Notes under the pieces: generated by a model | Databases searched by the model: none | Seen by the model: the letters and a program-made list of their open reading frames with translations, nothing else | Told to the model about the DNA's origin: nothing | DNA from: Rosa chinensis | Taxonomy: Eukaryota; Streptophyta; Magnoliopsida; Rosales; Rosaceae | Reading direction: 5' to 3' | Assembly: GCF_002994745.2 (NCBI RefSeq) | Contig: NC_037093.1 | Location: 47,410,384-47,474,383 of the forward strand | DNA: 64,000 bases | Translations under genes and position numbers: made by a program | In this document: in pieces, positions 1-9,756 of the stretch | Layout of the letters: the number at the start of each line of letters is the position of its first letter | Numbering within the stretch: the first letter of the stretch is position 1

Positions 1-10
1 ATATCTTTAC

Positions 11-155
11 CTGCTCTTTTATCAGAGACCATGTGAGTACCATTTCTTGGGCTTCTCTTCCCTTCTTCTAAGGAATAGACAACATTCCCACCATTATTGG
101 TGGTAATGTCTGTGTTGCTGTTTTGGCGAGGCAGCCTTTCTAATGGTGCTTCCAT
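11..155 (-). CDS. ER-body membrane protein-like gene, copy 2, exon 1 only (partial)
   Basis: This exon encodes about 48 residues starting MEAPLERLPRQNSNTD and ends in a GT donor at positions 10-9 (minus strand). It is almost base for base the first exon of the complete gene at 22788-25938 (exon 25794-25938), with the same start, donor and upstream DNA. One visible coding difference is Met for Ile near the end of the exon. The remaining exons would lie left of the window, so whether this copy is intact is unknown. The family is plant ER-body membrane proteins with a VIT1/CCC1-like metal transport domain. I infer a recent duplicate. Start chosen by match to the complete copy; the 145-nt length fits its splice phase. 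Confidence 0.75.
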
Positions 156-238
156 TTTCAGCTAACAGCAGCACAGATACAGTCTCTATTGCTTTATTGT
201 GAAGGAAGGTCTAGGTCGACTCTGCTTGTGTGAACTCT

Positions 239-248
239 AATATATAAG
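239..248 (-). promoter_or_regulatory. TATA box of ER-body gene copy 2
   Basis: The minus strand reads CTTATATATT about 85 bases upstream of the ATG at 155. The same box sits at the same distance in the complete copy (26021-26030). Position and composition fit a plant core promoter; function is inferred. Confidence 0.5.
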
Positions 249-1681
249 CATTGGAGTGTGTCCTCATCATAGTTTTACTAGACTTTATTTTAGTTAGTTT
301 TTGTTTTTGTTTTTATTTTTTTGGACCAAGAAATTAATTACCAGTATAGACGTATAGTTGACTTCAAATCAAGTTTCTGAGTTGGTTGTTCAATGTGATG
401 AGCTATGTGGTTGTGTAAACTATATAAGAGAATCAAGAATCATAATTCAAAAAGTTAGTATATACATAGACTATGCATTAAGAAAATATAAGAGTCGATC
501 ACATGTCTTTGTAATTAAGTACAGATCCCGTTTGAAATGGAAAGTGAAGAAATAAGCAGTAGAAAAATTAAGGGGTACATACTTATACATGTTGTGGTTC
601 ATTAATTAGTCTCTCTCTCTCTCTGTTTTTTTTTTTGGAGAAGTTTTTGATCCTTAAGTCATTTTCTTTGGGGACAATATCCTTCAGGGTTCAGTGGTTC
701 ACAAATTGTTTAGCCAAAAACAATGTGTGATCCCGTTGAAGTTGAACTACCAAACAGAACATTGATAGAACAGCCCCCTTGATCTATGTGCGTCCTTGCT
801 CTTCAATTAAAGCATTTTCTTTGGGGACAATGTCCTTGAAGGTTCAGTGGTGAAAGCTGAGCTATTGAACCAAAGATGAAGGAAGAAGAAGATGAGAAAA
901 ACAGAGAGAGAGGGCGAGAGAAAGCGTATAAAACGGACCGGGCTACATTGTATATTCTCTGTTAAGGTGTAACCCCTAATATAAGAATTGCTCGATTTGG
1001 ATTCTCGTGAGTAACGAGTTTTTTTTTTTTGGTTGTGATACAAGAAGTAAAACGAGTTATTTCATCTTATGTGAATAAACAACGTTTTAGGGGTAGGTAG
1101 GCTAACAAGGGCAAAGACCAAACAGAAACGTTGCAGAGAACTACAATAAGATGTAAATTTTATTGTGCAGAGGCGCGAGGTAATGGCAATAAACAATCAT
1201 GTGTAAATTTTACACAATTAGATGTAGAAAATCTCCATGTGTAATATTATATAATTTATTTCACATATTGTATAATTTATTTTACATCCATTAACTTACG
1301 CACGAATATTTTATTTATTTATTTATTTATGAAAAAATAATAATATATTAAATCAAAGATTACATTTGATATATATCACACTTTAATCAAGACCCGACTT
1401 AAAATAACTTCAACAACTCTTTGATGCACTAACATAAAGCACAAAGCATGGAACTGATAATTAAAAACTTTGCATTCCTGACCTGAAAATTTCTGTGTCA
1501 TTTCGCCTATCAAAAAAGAAAAGAAAAAAGATTTGGTAACTCAAATCTAAACCCAAATATAGAAGAGAAGCTAGAATAGGACTAAAACTCTAAAGGACAG
1601 AGAAAAATATGACCTTAATTTGTTTGTTGATTCTTAGGCCCACAAGACTTCTTTTGTTGTTTATTCTAAGTTGGTCCTACT

Positions 1682-3032
1682 TAATTAACTTTTGCCACTG
1701 TTCTCTACTTCTCTTGCGTAAACAGTCCTCCGAAAGTAAGAACTAGGGTTTCAAAAAATTCTCCTCCTCTCCGTCCGACGGCGCGTCCACGGGACGTTGT
1801 CGTCAGACGGGCTTCATTGTCTGAGTTGGCTGAGGTGGTGATAGGGGGGGTCCTGGACCGCCGCAAGTAGAGGGAGGTGGTGGAGGAGATCGTAATCTCT
1901 GTCAGGAGAAGGCTCAATTCTGGTTACCGGGTTGGTGGTGGACTTCGTGGTTGTGGGTCTCTCTTGAGGTTGTCGGTTTGTGCCTAATGTTGGACACCAG
2001 CGCGAGTGAAATCGGAGGGCTCTTGGGGCAGTTTTTCTGGGTTGGATCTGTGGATAACCCCAGATCCGATCGAAAGGGAGGTGCTCTGGATCGGAAGAGG
2101 ATGGACTGGGAAACTCCGTCGGTGGAGCGTCCGGCCGGTTGGAGACCCGGCGGTGGCAAAACTGTTTTGGGTTTTTCAGATTGCTGAAGCACGGATGGTG
2201 GCGACAACGGTGGTGAGCCTACTTTGGGCTATTGGTTGGGGCACCAGAGTTGCGCTGGGCCTGGCTTGGGAGATATGGCCTCTTTGCTGCCTGGAATTGT
2301 GGTTGGGCTTGGGTTCATTTTTTTGGCCTAGATCATGCTGTTTTTTATTTTTAGTTGTTATTTACTTTCGTTGTTTAATTCTGCTGCGTTTTAGCTAGTG
2401 TTCCAGTTGTGTTAGGTATTAGCTTTTGGGTCGAGTGCACTACAGGATGTGGCAGTGACAATCTTCTCTTCGACCTTCCAGTGGGTCGTTCCTATCTAGT
2501 TTTGGGTCAGCAAAAAAGTCTGGCTGTGCCATAGATGAGCATTATTGGCCTTCTAGTGGGTCGTTCCTGTTTGGTTTTGGGTTGGAGGCGATGGCGATTT
2601 GGAGCAGTTGTGGGTTGACGGTGTTGACAATGGGGCGGTGACGGGATTGGGTTTCCTTTAGTCCCAGGTCTAAATGTCAGGCAATCCTTTTGGTCGGGTT
2701 TAAGTCACAACGAGTGTCGCCTTGGTCGATCAAAAGCTGGTCAGGTGGACTCTGAGTGGCGAGTTAGTGTTGACACAGGTGAGTTGTCTAGTTTCAGGGT
2801 TCTTTTTGGCTGGACGAGAGGTGAGATGTCAAGATTCATTGCTCCTGTGTTTATTGTCTTTGCCATATAGTTGTAGTGCAAGTTTGCAGTCAGAGTCCTT
2901 TGGTCATTTGAGTCAGTCAATATAGAGTTCCAGTGTGAAGTCTTGTGGCCATTTCTGTGTAAGAAATGTTGCTAAAACTCATTGTAAGCAGTTCATTATT
3001 AATGAAGTTGTTCTTGATCAAAAAAAAAAAAA
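1682..3032 (+). mobile_element. Poly(A) retroposon, LINE-derived or LINE-like, 1.35 kb
   Basis: The insert ends in 13 A residues (3020-3032) preceded by TTCTTGATC. It is flanked by an 11-bp target duplication, TTGGTCCTACT at 1671-1681 and TTGGTCATACT at 3033-3043. The empty site is preserved in copy 2 near 37805-37815, so the boundaries are firm. No reverse transcriptase or endonuclease frame is visible; frames over 60 codons look like chance (130 codons at 2006-2398). The sequence is G+T rich, with an internally repeated GTGGGTCGTTCCT motif (about 2482 and 2560). It could be a large non-autonomous LINE derivative or a retroposed transcript; I cannot tell which. Confidence 0.8.
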
Positions 3033-3167
3033 TTGGTCATACTTTCTTCTCGCACCGGGGGAGACCCTTGCATCTTTGAGCATAGGAAACGAAGTCAAAG
3101 GCTCAAATACTCTAAGAATAAGATTGACGTTGGTAACTTGAACCAAATCCCAGGGGAATAGTTGATG

Positions 3168-3195
3168 TTTTTTTTTTAATTTTTTTTTATGACAA
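3168..3195 (-). mobile_element. 28-bp poly(A) retroposon stub
   Basis: A tract that reads TTGTCAT then A9 TT A10 on the minus strand lies between two 15-bp direct repeats, GGGGAATAGTTGATG (3153-3167) and GGGGAATAATTGATG (3196-3210). This looks like an extreme 5'-truncated LINE-type insertion with a long target duplication. The same stub is present in copy 2 (37941-37970), so it predates the duplication. Confidence 0.55.
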
Positions 3196-3210
3196 GGGGA
3201 ATAATTGATG

Positions 3211-3694
3211 TTGGTACCTAGGGCAATAAGCTTATACCAACGAAGACATCTACCACCAGACCACTGGCGGAACCACGTTGGAGGCTGTTTGGGCTATAGC
3301 CTAACCCAAATTTATTCGTATGTTTTATATATTATATGTGCATCCCTTTACATGGAGCTGAAATTGATTCAGTTGGCTAAGTTGTTGTATGTGTGACCTT
3401 TCTATGACATGTTTGATCCCCTGCTTGTCCAATTTTTTGTGTTTTCTGCCTCTTTTTCTGGTTTTCTATTTTCTCACCCATTTTCTTCTCCATTTCTTCT
3501 TTGCTGACAATATTTTCTTCTCTTGTTTCTATCGTTCTTTCCCCCATTTTTTTGGGGCTGTGACCACTTACCCAATTTTAGACTAAAAATTGTCCACTCA
3601 CTCCACTAAGAGTTTTTTAACCTCATTTACCCAATCTAATAGTGTTTGACAGTATTGCCCTCATACTCTTTCTCTCTCTCTCTCTCTCTCTGCT
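3211..3694. other. Unassigned duplicated segment
   Basis: This stretch is shared with copy 2 (about 37986-38540). No frame in it has support. It is T-rich and ends in a (TC)n tract at 3670-3691 next to the PIN fragment. The segment at 3540-3665 may belong to whatever transposon carried the PIN fragment, but I see no terminal repeat partner. Confidence 0.5.
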
Positions 3695-4112
3695 TCACGC
3701 TCCGGTGAGGTTGGACGGGCGAGGCGTCATTGCCGAGAGCGACCGTCTGGACGCGTTGGACTTCCTCACCTTGACGTGGAGCTTGCCATCGTCTCCGATC
3801 TTGGAGTTGGTTTTGAGGAAGTCGCGGCCGTCAAGGAACATGACGTCGGAGTCGACCTTGAAGGAGACTATGGAAGCGGCGGTCTCCGGGAACTGCTCCA
3901 TTAACAGCAGCTTGGCGTTGCGGTACTCGAAGAGGAAGAGTAACAGAGTGTACCAAATGATACACCGGAGCACGACGACCTGGACCATCAGGCTGCCGGA
4001 CTCCGGGATTCGGTGGCCGTACATGGCTATCAGCAGTGGGATTCCCATGACCAGAGTATTGGGAAGCATGGAGAGCGAGAAAATCGTGATCATCCACTCG
4101 AGGAGTTGTCAA
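3695..4112 (-). pseudogene. PIN auxin efflux carrier exon fragment, copy 1
   Basis: PIN proteins export auxin across the plasma membrane. On the minus strand the frame reads [11 protein letters not shown], then [70 protein letters not shown] and [11 protein letters not shown]. These are the last transmembrane helices of the N-terminal half and the start of the long hydrophilic loop of a canonical PIN. All of this lies within the first large PIN exon. Homology starts abruptly at LEW (about 4112) and ends at a TGA after LTGA (3695). The helices before it, the rest of the loop and the whole C-terminal half are missing, so it cannot be a transporter of normal design. An open frame of 132 codons remains (4093-3695). 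Odd residues include HRIPE where PINs usually have EYS. Confidence 0.85.
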
Positions 4113-4259
4113 GGGTGGTCGTGTCGATTCTCGGGTTGTTTCAGATCTGGTGGCAGAGTGGGGATGGCATTAGGGTGAGAATTAGAGGAGAGGGAAAGGG
4201 CAGAAGTGGTAGAGAAGGGAAAAATCGTTAGATAACAAATTGGGAGAGAAGATGCAGAT

Positions 4260-4270
4260 ATGTATATATA
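4260..4270 (-). promoter_or_regulatory. TATA-like box upstream of the PIN fragment
   Basis: The minus strand reads GTATATATAC about 170 bases upstream of the ATG of the 132-codon PIN frame. The DNA between is CT-rich with runs of TCTC, like a plant 5' leader. This segment (4113-4490) is not PIN sequence, so a foreign leader or promoter seems to be joined to the PIN fragment. Transcription is not shown. Confidence 0.35.
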
Positions 4271-4497
4271 CGTACTCTCTGCTAGAGTTGCTAGCTGCTC
4301 TGTTTCTGAGTATCTCTGCTGGCTGTGATATGGGTGATGTGAGAGAGAGAAAAGCGAAACACAGAGAGAGTTTGAGTTTGAGTCCAAGTCCGGGTCCTTT
4401 TTTTTTTTTTTGGTAAATTTGGCAGAAGGCTTGTAAGGAAAGAAGAAAGAAGAATGAAAAAACAAGTTTTTGAGTGGTTATACATGTCTATTGCCGA

Positions 4498-4784
4498 CAA
4501 TAATATGATTATTAGGAGGCAATAATATGAGTATTGGGGGGGGGGGGGCAAAAATATGCATATAAATTGATCATTTGTGTCTGTAGTGTATTCATTTTGG
4601 TTTCGCGAGTTTATACAATTCACTGGAGGGCAATAATATGATTAGTGGAGGCAATAATATGAGTATTGGGAGGCAACAATATGATTACTGGGGGACAATA
4701 ATATGATTACTGGATGCCAATAATATGGTTTCTGGAGAGCAATAATATGATTACTGGGGGGCAATAATATGATCTGGTGGCAAC
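4498..4784 (+). repeat. Minisatellite, about 23-bp unit CAATAATATGATTACTGG
   Basis: Eight or more copies of a unit reading (G)GCAATAATATGATTACTGGGG stand in a row. They are broken at about 4556-4625 by unrelated AT-rich DNA. The units differ at a few sites and one has expanded to a run of 14 G (4538-4551). The array abuts the Tat-like LTR fragment at 4785. No coding function is seen. Confidence 0.85.
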
Positions 4785-4944
4785 TCTGCTAGCGGAACTT
4801 CTCCCCTTTCATCTTGCAAGCGAGATAGTCTCCACTAAGCGCAACTCCTCTAGTGGAACTTCTCCCCTTTCATCTTGCAAGCGAGTCTCTGCTAAGTGCA
4901 AACCCACTAGCGGAACTTCTCCCTCTTCATCTTGCAAGCGATAC

Positions 4945-7776
4945 TGTCACGCCCCAGATTTTACACACATGAAAATCGATATATATAACCCCATAATTAT
5001 ATATGCGTGAACGTCCAGTCATCAATACAAAATACCTGGAATCTTTTTCCCTTTAACTTACACAGATATTGATGCCCTGAACCCTCAAAGTTAATATACA
5101 CTCGTCCATAGAGTTATATATTACACAAGCATACGAATTAAATTGTCAACAACAAAATAAAACGTAAATGCTGCTCAGAGTTAACTATACAACGGAAGTC
5201 CTTATCAACGGTAAAGTTACAAAAATGGTTTCCTACCGTAAAGCTGCTAGCTCGCTGCCTCAACCTTGATTATCCTAACCTGTAGGATTAACCCCTACAC
5301 CGTTTGAATAGTGTACCGGGTTGCCACACAACAAACCCGGTAAGCTTTTGCAAGCCCGTATGAGTAACTCAAACACACATGCACAACTCACGCCAAAATA
5401 AGGAAAACAACTCACGCTTTGCATTCCTAAAACACGAAATAAAGGAGAATAACTCACACTTTAATTTCCTTCCAAATCGAAATAAAAGAAAGCAACTCAC
5501 ACCTTGTTTTCTTTTAAAACGAAACATAGAAAACAACTCACACTTGAATTCTATCAATAAAACATAGAAAGCAACTCACTCCTTGATTTCTATCAGTAAA
5601 ACATAGAAAGCAACTCACTCCTTGATTTCTATCAGTAAAACATAGAAAACAACTCACACCTTGTTTCCTATCAAATGTACCATAATCGTACCATAGAAAG
5701 CAACTCACACCTTGATTTCTATCAAAACGTTAATAAGGAAAACAACTCACACCTTGTCCCCTTAAAAACCATTAATAAGGAAGCAACTCACACCTTGTTC
5801 CCTAAAAATACGTAATGTCATGAGTTGTAAATAACCAATTCCCGTTAACCCATGAATTACCTATATGGCAGACATATTAGAGCTCTAACTGAAAACGTAA
5901 CCACTCGTCCGGCCAAAGACGTGGTCACCTGAGATTCTGCCCAAGGTCTTAGACCTTTGATCCTCGGGCCGCACTGTCCCTTGGAGCAAATCATTAAAGG
6001 AGTCGCATCGGACCCAAAATGTTGCACAAATCGCAACGCTTTTGAAAACAATCGAAATCAACATTTCCATAATTATTGTTTTCCGAAAAGCCATAACACA
6101 AAACAATAAAAAGCATCAATTCATGCCTATTGTTTTCATACCCAAATCTCAACACTTTTCTCAAATCTCAACGCTTTTCAAAACAAATCGAAATCAATCA
6201 TTTCCACAAATCATTTGTTTTCCAAAAGCCACACCCCAAAACAATAAAAAGCATCATTTCATGCATATTGTTTTCATAAATCCACAAACCACCCAAAACA
6301 TATATATTTCACGTAAATATATATCTACTAATACATGAATACGTATGTATATATATACATCCCATAATATATATATATATACACACATAGTCATCTACTC
6401 AAAAATACCACTAATACTAACTATAGTTTGCAGTTAACTAATAACTCTCAAAACAATAAGGTATTCCCGTTCGTGAATGAACTTCGTGAGATTACTCACC
6501 TCAGAATCCCGCTGCGTCTTCTATACAAAACCGAACTAACACTATCACCAACAACTCGTCCAATTCACCTTTTAGAAGCACCTATTCACCAATGATCTCA
6601 AATCAGTAACGATTCATAACCAAATTAAGTCCGAAACCCCTGTTTTGAACTAAAATTCCCCAAAGTGGCGCCAATCGAGGCGAAACCACATCCGAGACCT
6701 CCCAAAGTCTCTGGAATACGTCCACGATCGATGTGACCAAACCACAAGTCGATCGGACGCTCAAATCCTCACGGATAGAATAATCGATCGGTATGAAACT
6801 GCAAAAATCATAACAATTCCATACGAACTCCAAAATTTGCATATTATATATCGAAACGCTCGTATCAACGAGTAGAACATATATAATACCAAAAATAGTT
6901 CCTTAAGTGGCCGGAACACCGCCGGAACGCCACCACAGACGGAGGCGCACCGCCGCCGGCCAAAACTCAATATTTCACAAAACTCCCAACATCAAAGTTC
7001 TTCATCTAAGCATGCTTGTGAACTTTCCTAACTAGCTCGAAGTCAGAAAACAAGCATAAAGGGTCGAAAACTACCTCACAAGCCATGAACAGTAATCCAA
7101 ACTGAGTTGAACCGATTTCCACGTAAACCGATCAAAACAAACACCATGGATCGACTCAGACGACCCCCACGAAGCCAAGGAAGGAAACTTGAAGCCGTGC
7201 CATTGCCAGAGCTGCGTTTTCCGGTCGGGTCCGATTTCCTCAACCTGTGCCGTCTTGCAGCGCTGCCGTGCAGGAGAATCGCCACTAGAGACCACCACAG
7301 AGACGACCGGAGCAAGGAGGCGAACTGATCTGGGCTCGTTTCACCGGAAGAGGTCGCCGGAGCTACGAGTTATGACCGGGTCGGATCGCCCGGGTTCGGG
7401 TCGGGTCAGAAGGAAAATTTCGTTTCTGAAGGTAGCAGCCGAGAGAGAAGAGAGAGAGAAAAATCTTTCCGGAAATGGAAAGTGAGAAAATGAAAATAAT
7501 TTCTGATTTTCCTCTATTTATACTAAAATGGAAACTTCTTCCCATAACCATAACTTCTTCATACGAACTCCGATTCTCACGTTCCATATGTCCACGAACT
7601 CGTATCGACGCGCTCTACAACTTTCGTGAAGGAAGTTTTCGGAGAATCCCAACGAATAAAAAGTCAACCTTTGCGGCACCCCTAAAGTCACATTTTTCAA
7701 ATAGAAATTCGTCCGAAACACTTCCGCTCCATCCACGAGCCACGAAACCGCCCAACAACCATAAATTATTTTCCGA
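4945..7776 (-). mobile_element. Solo LTR, 2.83 kb, Gypsy-like
   Basis: The insert is flanked by the 5-bp duplication GATAC (4940-4944 and 7777-7781). The empty site is seen at 43190-43194. The left end TGTCACGCCCC is typical of plant Gypsy LTR ends, read here as the element's 3' terminus. The right end is GA rather than CA, apparently mutated. On the minus strand its start, from a GACTTTTT block through CACGAAAGTTGTAG, an AGTTATGG block, TTTCCATTTCCGG and a CT-rich leader, parallels the insert at 29265-32103. I found no gag or pol. I infer that both are solo LTRs of one family. Frames such as 7189-7485 lie in the GC-rich leader-like segment and are not supported. Confidence 0.75.
5385..5815 (+). 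repeat. Tandem repeat in the solo LTR, ~30-39 bp unit
   Basis: About ten units share the core AACAACTCACACCTTG followed by TTTCTATCA or a variant. Unit length varies because a CATAGAAA or AATAAGGA spacer changes. The array sits where the related LTR at 29265-32103 carries a different tandem array. Confidence 0.85.
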
Positions 7777-8857
7777 GATACTCTCCGCTAGGCAAATCTC
7801 CACTAGCGGACCTTGCAAATAAGGTCATCACCGCTGACCGCAACGCCATTCACTAGGCCACTGCCAGTCAGGTTCCTGCATCACTATCGGCCACTTGCTA
7901 TCAGCGGATGGACCTCCTCCAACAGAGATTCCCGAGGCAACGCCTAACTCTGACAATGACCGCCACGCGGCGTTACAGCCAAACCAAGGTCCTCCAGGAC
8001 AAGTAAGGGGACACGTCAACAGTCTTCGACAGCCCTGATCAGGCACGTTGACACCCATCACTTGGGTATCAAAGATTGGGTTCGCTACCCAACACCTTCT
8101 GCTCAGCGCAGCTCCCCTCAACAAACAATACACTGGCCAAAAGAAGGTCTATCTTTGCTGGGGAGTGGGAGACTCCCTAGAGGGCCTAGCAGGTGCCCAC
8201 CCGAAAGGGTATAAAGCGTTCGTTCAGCAAGTCCATGGTTGACAGCGCACTGACGCTAATTATGCTCTTGCAAGTCTGACGGAAGTAACGCTTCGAACCG
8301 CTAGGCAACTCTCCAACCAAGATTGCCCTCCTTGACTGGGGACTTGTACTTACATAGGCATCTACAAGCATAATTAGCTATAATGAGCCACGCTCATGCT
8401 ACCACCAGCGGTACCAACTCACGCCAAAAGAGTGACCTACGGGAACATAGCCCAACAGGCTACCGTCCGAGCCCCAGCTCAACCCCAGATCACCTCTGAC
8501 ACGCCGCCACGCGCCGCACCAAGACAGTATTAGAAGCTCTAGAAGCTGGGGGACTGAAGCATATCAGTCCCACATCGAAAACATGGAGAAGATCAGCTTC
8601 CTCCTCACCTACAAAATGTTCTCTCCTCTCTCCTCATTAATTACGCATTTACTACTTACCTACTGTTACTTTGTCAACATAAATACATTGACTAACTTAG
8701 GCATCAGAGAAGAGAAGACTGCCCAACGCGGTCTCCCTCTGACACCCCCTGTATTTTACTTGACAGGTAGCGGAAGCTCTGAGAATATTACAAGTAGCGT
8801 TCCGCCCATCGGATCAGCGTTAAACAAGATTTAGCTACCATTAAATCTTAAGCATTA

Positions 8858-9531
8858 ACTATCATCAATTATGATGAAGTTTCTATCCCACATCTCATGT
8901 ACACTAGTGTAATTTTCATAGAGCCTTGACTTGGGAAAATGAAGTTCACCATGGACCTTCATGTATATTCCGTATCTAGATCCCCATAGAGATACGTAGT
9001 GACCACATTTGTTAGCTGCATAATCAGTTATTCAGAAACTACCAAACTGACAGGGTAGTGGAGTGCAATGACATCCATTACAAGAGAATATGTCTCATCG
9101 TAGTCGATTCCAGGCCATTTTGTGAGAAGCCTTGCGCCAGAAGGCGAGATTGTCATCTCTTTTTCTCATCACGCTTTCTAACGAAGACCCATTAGTCAAC
9201 ATGTTTTATGTTAGGAGGTGTTGGCATCACCGGCTCAAAAACGTTAGAGAATTCAACTTAACATGGATCGCATCTTTCCATTTAGGTCAAATCTCTCTAT
9301 GTTGGCATTCATTCATCAACGGAGCGTGGTTCGATGTCATCGGACTCAAACAAACTCATACACAACGAAATGCACAACTACATCATCAATTATGATGGAG
9401 TTTCTATCCCACATCTCATGTACATTAGTGTAATTTTCATAGAACTCTATATTATCAGGAATAGATTCTGACGTTGAGGCGTCCTCCAACGATAACCATA
9501 ATCCGGAAGATTTTCATGAGACTGATTTTGA
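8858..9531 (-). mobile_element. Copia fragment (reverse transcriptase region)
   Basis: The DNA matches the Copia elements at 17037-17650 and 44281-44965. It begins with a 76-bp piece (CATCAATTATGATG to CATAGAGC) that is repeated near its other end at 9382-9450. The identical junction at 44286-44345 shows that this rearranged fragment was already joined to the Tat-like LTR before the two loci separated. On the minus strand it covers the start of the RT region and its N-terminal linker, with many stops. Homology ends at about 9531. Confidence 0.8.
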
Positions 9532-9756
9532 CTCATGCAATGACATGGTAAATAAAGCTCGAGGAGGGCTGGTGGAGTCTGCCACCAAGGAGTCTGTCAG
9601 AATCGAACACTTGAGTGGTATAAGACAATGTTACAAAATTCGGATCTTGGTGTCATCAAGATCTGAAAAGGATTTTAGTAAGAAAAATTATGAGGGATGG
9701 GGCATCATGGCCGGGAAGCATGGTAATAGTTAAGAGTTGCCCATGTGCCAAATCTA
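9532..9756 (+). other. Unrecognised segment with a 62-codon frame
   Basis: This lies between the Copia fragment and duplication copy 3 and matches neither. A frame at 9545-9733 reads MVNKARGGLVESATKE and on. I do not recognise it, and no promoter or splice support is visible. It may be a fragment brought in with the breakpoint. Confidence 0.3.

Larger units (their letters stand above)
1..3912. repeat. Segmental duplication, copy 1
   Basis: Positions 1-853 match 25787-26634, 965-1680 match 27942-28578 plus 37746-37811, and 3043-3912 match about 37812-38757, all with only scattered differences. Both copies run from the first exon of the ER-body gene through its upstream DNA to a PIN exon fragment. 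Copy 1 carries a 1.35 kb retroposon (1682-3032) that copy 2 lacks. Copy 2 carries a Copia element, a Helitron and a hAT MITE that copy 1 lacks. Segment 854-964 has no match in copy 2, where 26635-27941 stands instead. Between 156 and 1680 I see no gene, only AT-rich upstream DNA. Confidence 0.9.
4785..8857 (+). mobile_element. Tat-like Gypsy LTR, 5'-truncated, split by a nested LTR
   Basis: Positions 4785-4944 and 7777-8857 together match the LTR at about 42960-44280. The left part holds three units of a ~60-bp tandem repeat (CTAGTGGAACTTCTCCCC core). The right part holds the transcription-start region, with a degraded TATA (CTACAAAATG at 8611) where the other copy has CTATAAAAGG. The end corresponds to the terminus ATTAACA of the other copy (here ATTAACT). 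The expected TG start is absent, so the left side is truncated. A 2.83 kb insert splits it at GATAC. No internal region of the element remains here. Confidence 0.8.

Noticed and set aside
3695..4112. A functional PIN gene
   Set aside because: Only an internal exon fragment is present; the first helices, most of the loop and all C-terminal helices are absent.
5385..5815. Regularly spaced repeats that could suggest a CRISPR-like array
   Set aside because: Spacers are near copies of each other, unit length drifts, and the array lies in a plant solo LTR; it is an ordinary tandem repeat.
7071..7485. Overlapping frames of 70-98 codons on both strands
   Set aside because: They lie in the GC-rich leader-like segment of the solo LTR, with no homology; the related LTR shows the same pattern at 29512-29868.
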